Below are positions 62,183 through 64,000 of a DNA stretch of 64,000 nucleotides, one piece after another (positions within the stretch are counted from its first letter, which is position 1; every line of letters begins with the position of its first letter). The notes under the pieces are model-generated. The model was not told the origin of the DNA. It ran no database searches and worked only from the letters and a program-made list of their open reading frames with translations. The position numbers were made by a program, and so were the translations under genes. The stretch is taken from the NCBI RefSeq assembly GCF_029945685.1, contig NZ_JAQSDA010000020.1:62001-126000 (forward strand), given 5' to 3'. The DNA comes from Polaromonas sp. (lineage in GTDB: Bacteria > Pseudomonadota > Gammaproteobacteria > Burkholderiales > Burkholderiaceae_C).

Positions 62183-63811
62183 TCAGGACGAAGGCAGCTG
62201 ATAGTCCTTTAGTTGTTCGCGCAAGCGGGTTTTCAACATCTTGCCTGTCGCCCCCAGAGGAATGGCGTCGACAAACACCACATCATCGGGAATCTGCCAT
62301 TTGGCGGTCTTGCCTTCATAAAACTGAAGCAATTCCTCACGGCTGACTTCTGCGCCCGGCTTCTTGACCACTGCGATGATCGGGCGCTCGTCCCATTTGG
62401 GATGCCGCACGCCAATGCAGGCCGCCATGGCCACGGCCGGATGCGCCACAGCGATGTTTTCGATGTCGATGGAGCTGATCCATTCGCCGCCGGACTTGAT
62501 CACGTCCTTGCTGCGGTCGGTGATCTGCATGTAGCCGTCCGGGTCGATGGTGGCCACGTCGCCGGTCGGAAACCAGCCGTCCACCAGCGGGTCGCCGCCC
62601 TCACCCTTGAAGTACTCGGCCACAATCCAGGGACCTTTGACATGCAGGTCGCCGAAGGCCTTGCCGTCCCAGACAATTTCCTTGCCTTCGGGATCCACGA
62701 TCTTCATGTCCACTCCGTAGATGGCACGTCCCTGCTTGAGCCGGATCTTCATCTGCTCCTCCTTGGACATGCTCAGATGCTTGTTCTTCAGCGTGCACAG
62801 GGTACCCAGCGGTGACATTTCGGTCATGCCCCAGGCGTGCAGCACCTCGACGCCGTAGTCCTCCTGGAAGGCGTGGATCATCGCCGGCGGACAGGCCGAG
62901 CCGCCAATGACGGTGCGTTTGAGGGTCGAGAACTTCAGTCCGGCGGGCTTCATGTGGCCCAGCATCATCTGCCAGACGGTGGGCACGCCAGCAGCATAGG
63001 ACACTTTCTCGGCTTCGATCAATTCATAAATCGACTTCCCGTCCAGCGCCGGACCGGGAAACACCAGCTTGGCGCCGGTCAGGGCCGCCGAGTACGGGAT
63101 GCCCCAGGCGTTGACGTGGAACATCGGCACCACCGGCAGGATGGAGTCGCGCGCGCTCAGGCACATCACGTCGGGCAGCGCGGCGGCGTAGGCATGCAGG
63201 ATGGTCGAGCGGTGGCTGTACAGCGCCGCTTTCGGGTTGCCCGTGGTGCCGCTGGTGTAACACATGCTCGAGGCCGAGTTTTCGTCGAAGCTGGGCCACT
63301 TGTAATCGACCGAATGCGGTGCAATCCAGGCCTCGTAACTGCTCAGGTTGGGGATGCCGCTGTCGATGGGCAGCTTGTCTGCATCACACATCGCGATGTA
63401 ATGCTTGATGGTGGTGCACTTCGCATGGAAAGCCTGCACCAGCGGGAGGAAGGACATGTCAAAACACAACACCTGGTCTTCGGCATGGTTCGCGATCCAG
63501 GCCACCAGGTCGGGGTGCAGGCGCGGGTTCAGCGTGTGCAACACGCGGCCGGAGCCGCTGACGCCGAAATACAGCTCGAGGTGGCGGTAGCCGTTCCAGG
63601 CCAGCGTGGCGACCCGGTCGCTGAACTGCAGCTTGAGCGCATCCAGCGCGCCCGCCACCTGGCGCGAGCGGCGCGCCACGTCCCGGTAGGTGTAGCGATG
63701 AATGTCGCCTTCAACACGGCGCGAAACAATCTCTGCGTCGCCGTGATGGCGCTCCGCAAAATCGATCAGCGATGAAATCAGCAATGGCTGGTTCTGCATC
63801 AAACCCAACAT
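62183..63811 (-). CDS. Fatty acyl-CoA ligase (AMP-binding)
   Basis: A 542-aa adenylate-forming enzyme. The phosphate loop is [20 protein letters not shown] (about 185-205), with [13 protein letters not shown] (A5), [15 protein letters not shown] (A7), [20 protein letters not shown] (A8) and [10 protein letters not shown] with the catalytic Lys (A10). It activates medium or long-chain acids to acyl-CoA, feeding the dehydrogenase-FadB-thiolase set. ATG 63811 is the family start. The remaining 189 bases to the window end show no credible gene. Confidence 0.92.
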   Translation of the reverse strand: MLGLMQNQPLLISSLIDFAERHHGDAEIVSRRVEGDIHRYTYRDVARRSRQVAGALDALKLQFSDRVATLAWNGYRHLELYFGVSGSGRVLHTLNPRLHPDLVAWIANHAEDQVLCFDMSFLPLVQAFHAKCTTIKHYIAMCDADKLPIDSGIPNLSSYEAWIAPHSVDYKWPSFDENSASSMCYTSGTTGNPKAALYSHRSTILHAYAAALPDVMCLSARDSILPVVPMFHVNAWGIPYSAALTGAKLVFPGPALDGKSIYELIEAEKVSYAAGVPTVWQMMLGHMKPAGLKFSTLKRTVIGGSACPPAMIHAFQEDYGVEVLHAWGMTEMSPLGTLCTLKNKHLSMSKEEQMKIRLKQGRAIYGVDMKIVDPEGKEIVWDGKAFGDLHVKGPWIVAEYFKGEGGDPLVDGWFPTGDVATIDPDGYMQITDRSKDVIKSGGEWISSIDIENIAVAHPAVAMAACIGVRHPKWDERPIIAVVKKPGAEVSREELLQFYEGKTAKWQIPDDVVFVDAIPLGATGKMLKTRLREQLKDYQLPSS

Positions 63812-64000
63812 GTTTTGTTTCCTTTTCTTGTCCGCAAAAAATCCGTGCCGTCTGGCCGCTTGGTAACCGCATGGTAACGCCCGAGCCGCAGGTTCCCGGC
63901 TCACCAACGACTCAATCAGCACCTTGGCGACAGCGCGGGAACGGTGTCCTTGTTTTTCCTGACGTGCATCTGGGCCGGATGGGCGCCCCCAACACAACAC

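Noticed and set aside
1..64000. CRISPR array, tRNA or rRNA genes
   Set aside because: No regularly spaced short repeats and no cloverleaf or rRNA-like sequence found by eye; the only exact long repeat is the 1345-bp tandem unit.

Overview
The window looks like a chromosomal segment of a Comamonadaceae-type betaproteobacterium (Burkholderiales). The evidence is the high-GC core genes, the liv / beta-oxidation gene order, and two families of short intergenic repeats of a kind I associate with Rhodoferax, Polaromonas and Acidovorax-like genomes. I see no tRNA, rRNA or CRISPR array. The genus is an inference.

Region 1 (1-20095) is an accessory, visibly more AT-rich defence island. It starts with the end of an E2-E1 fusion / JAB protease pair, then an XRE regulator, a tyrosine recombinase and a divergent KfrA-like gene. 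A compact three-gene plus-strand operon follows (4863-6579): a divergent diadenylate-cyclase (DAC/DisA_N) domain protein, a two-TM Cap15-like beta-barrel effector, and an unknown protein. Facing it is a five-gene minus-strand CBASS operon (12440 down to 6637): patatin phospholipase CapV, a DncV-type CD-NTase, Cap2, Cap3, and a second CD-NTase carrying an AGS-C-like sensor domain. A divergent WYL regulator (CapW) precedes it, with a 19-bp palindrome between the two. Next comes a minus-strand set (17740 down to 13652): a small repeat protein, three MbcA/ParS/Xre-like toxin-binding-domain proteins, a trypsin-like protease, and a CoiA-like gene split by one in-frame stop. Two XRE regulators and several gene fragments fill the rest.

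Region 2 (20085-22802) is a perfect-looking tandem duplication of a 1345-bp element. It sits at a dif-like site: an intact XerD arm plus centre, ATTTAACATAATATACAT. The unit encodes a VC1465/XafT-like Xer activation factor, a ribbon-helix-helix protein and two tiny overlapping ORFs, so it looks like a minimal Xer-exploiting (IMEX / TLC-satellite-like) element. The start codon of the XafT-like gene lies at the opposite end of the unit, so it exists only in the circular or tandem form. The site suggests that the window spans the replication terminus.

Region 3 (22919-43926) is core genome: ankyrin protein, tatD, PilZ, holB, tmk, mltG, ygfZ, an NRDE protein, a thioesterase-GNAT fusion, an esterase, an Fe-ADH, a higBA toxin-antitoxin pair, a patatin-like protein, tex, a Kef-type antiporter, a LapA-domain protein, a DUF1223 protein, and LysR / AraC regulators with small neighbours.

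Region 4 (43940-63811) is a long minus-strand acyl-CoA catabolism cluster: acyl-CoA ligase, a complete liv-type ABC importer (K, H, M, G, F), a FadB-type protein, thiolase, acyl-CoA dehydrogenase, hotdog thioesterases, SDRs, a CurA-like reductase, an AidB-like dehydrogenase and a GST. Together they suit uptake, activation and beta-oxidation of a branched or fatty carboxylate. Short repeats have been absorbed in frame into several coding sequences (ygfZ, the 34105 patatin, the DUF1223 signal region, aidB).
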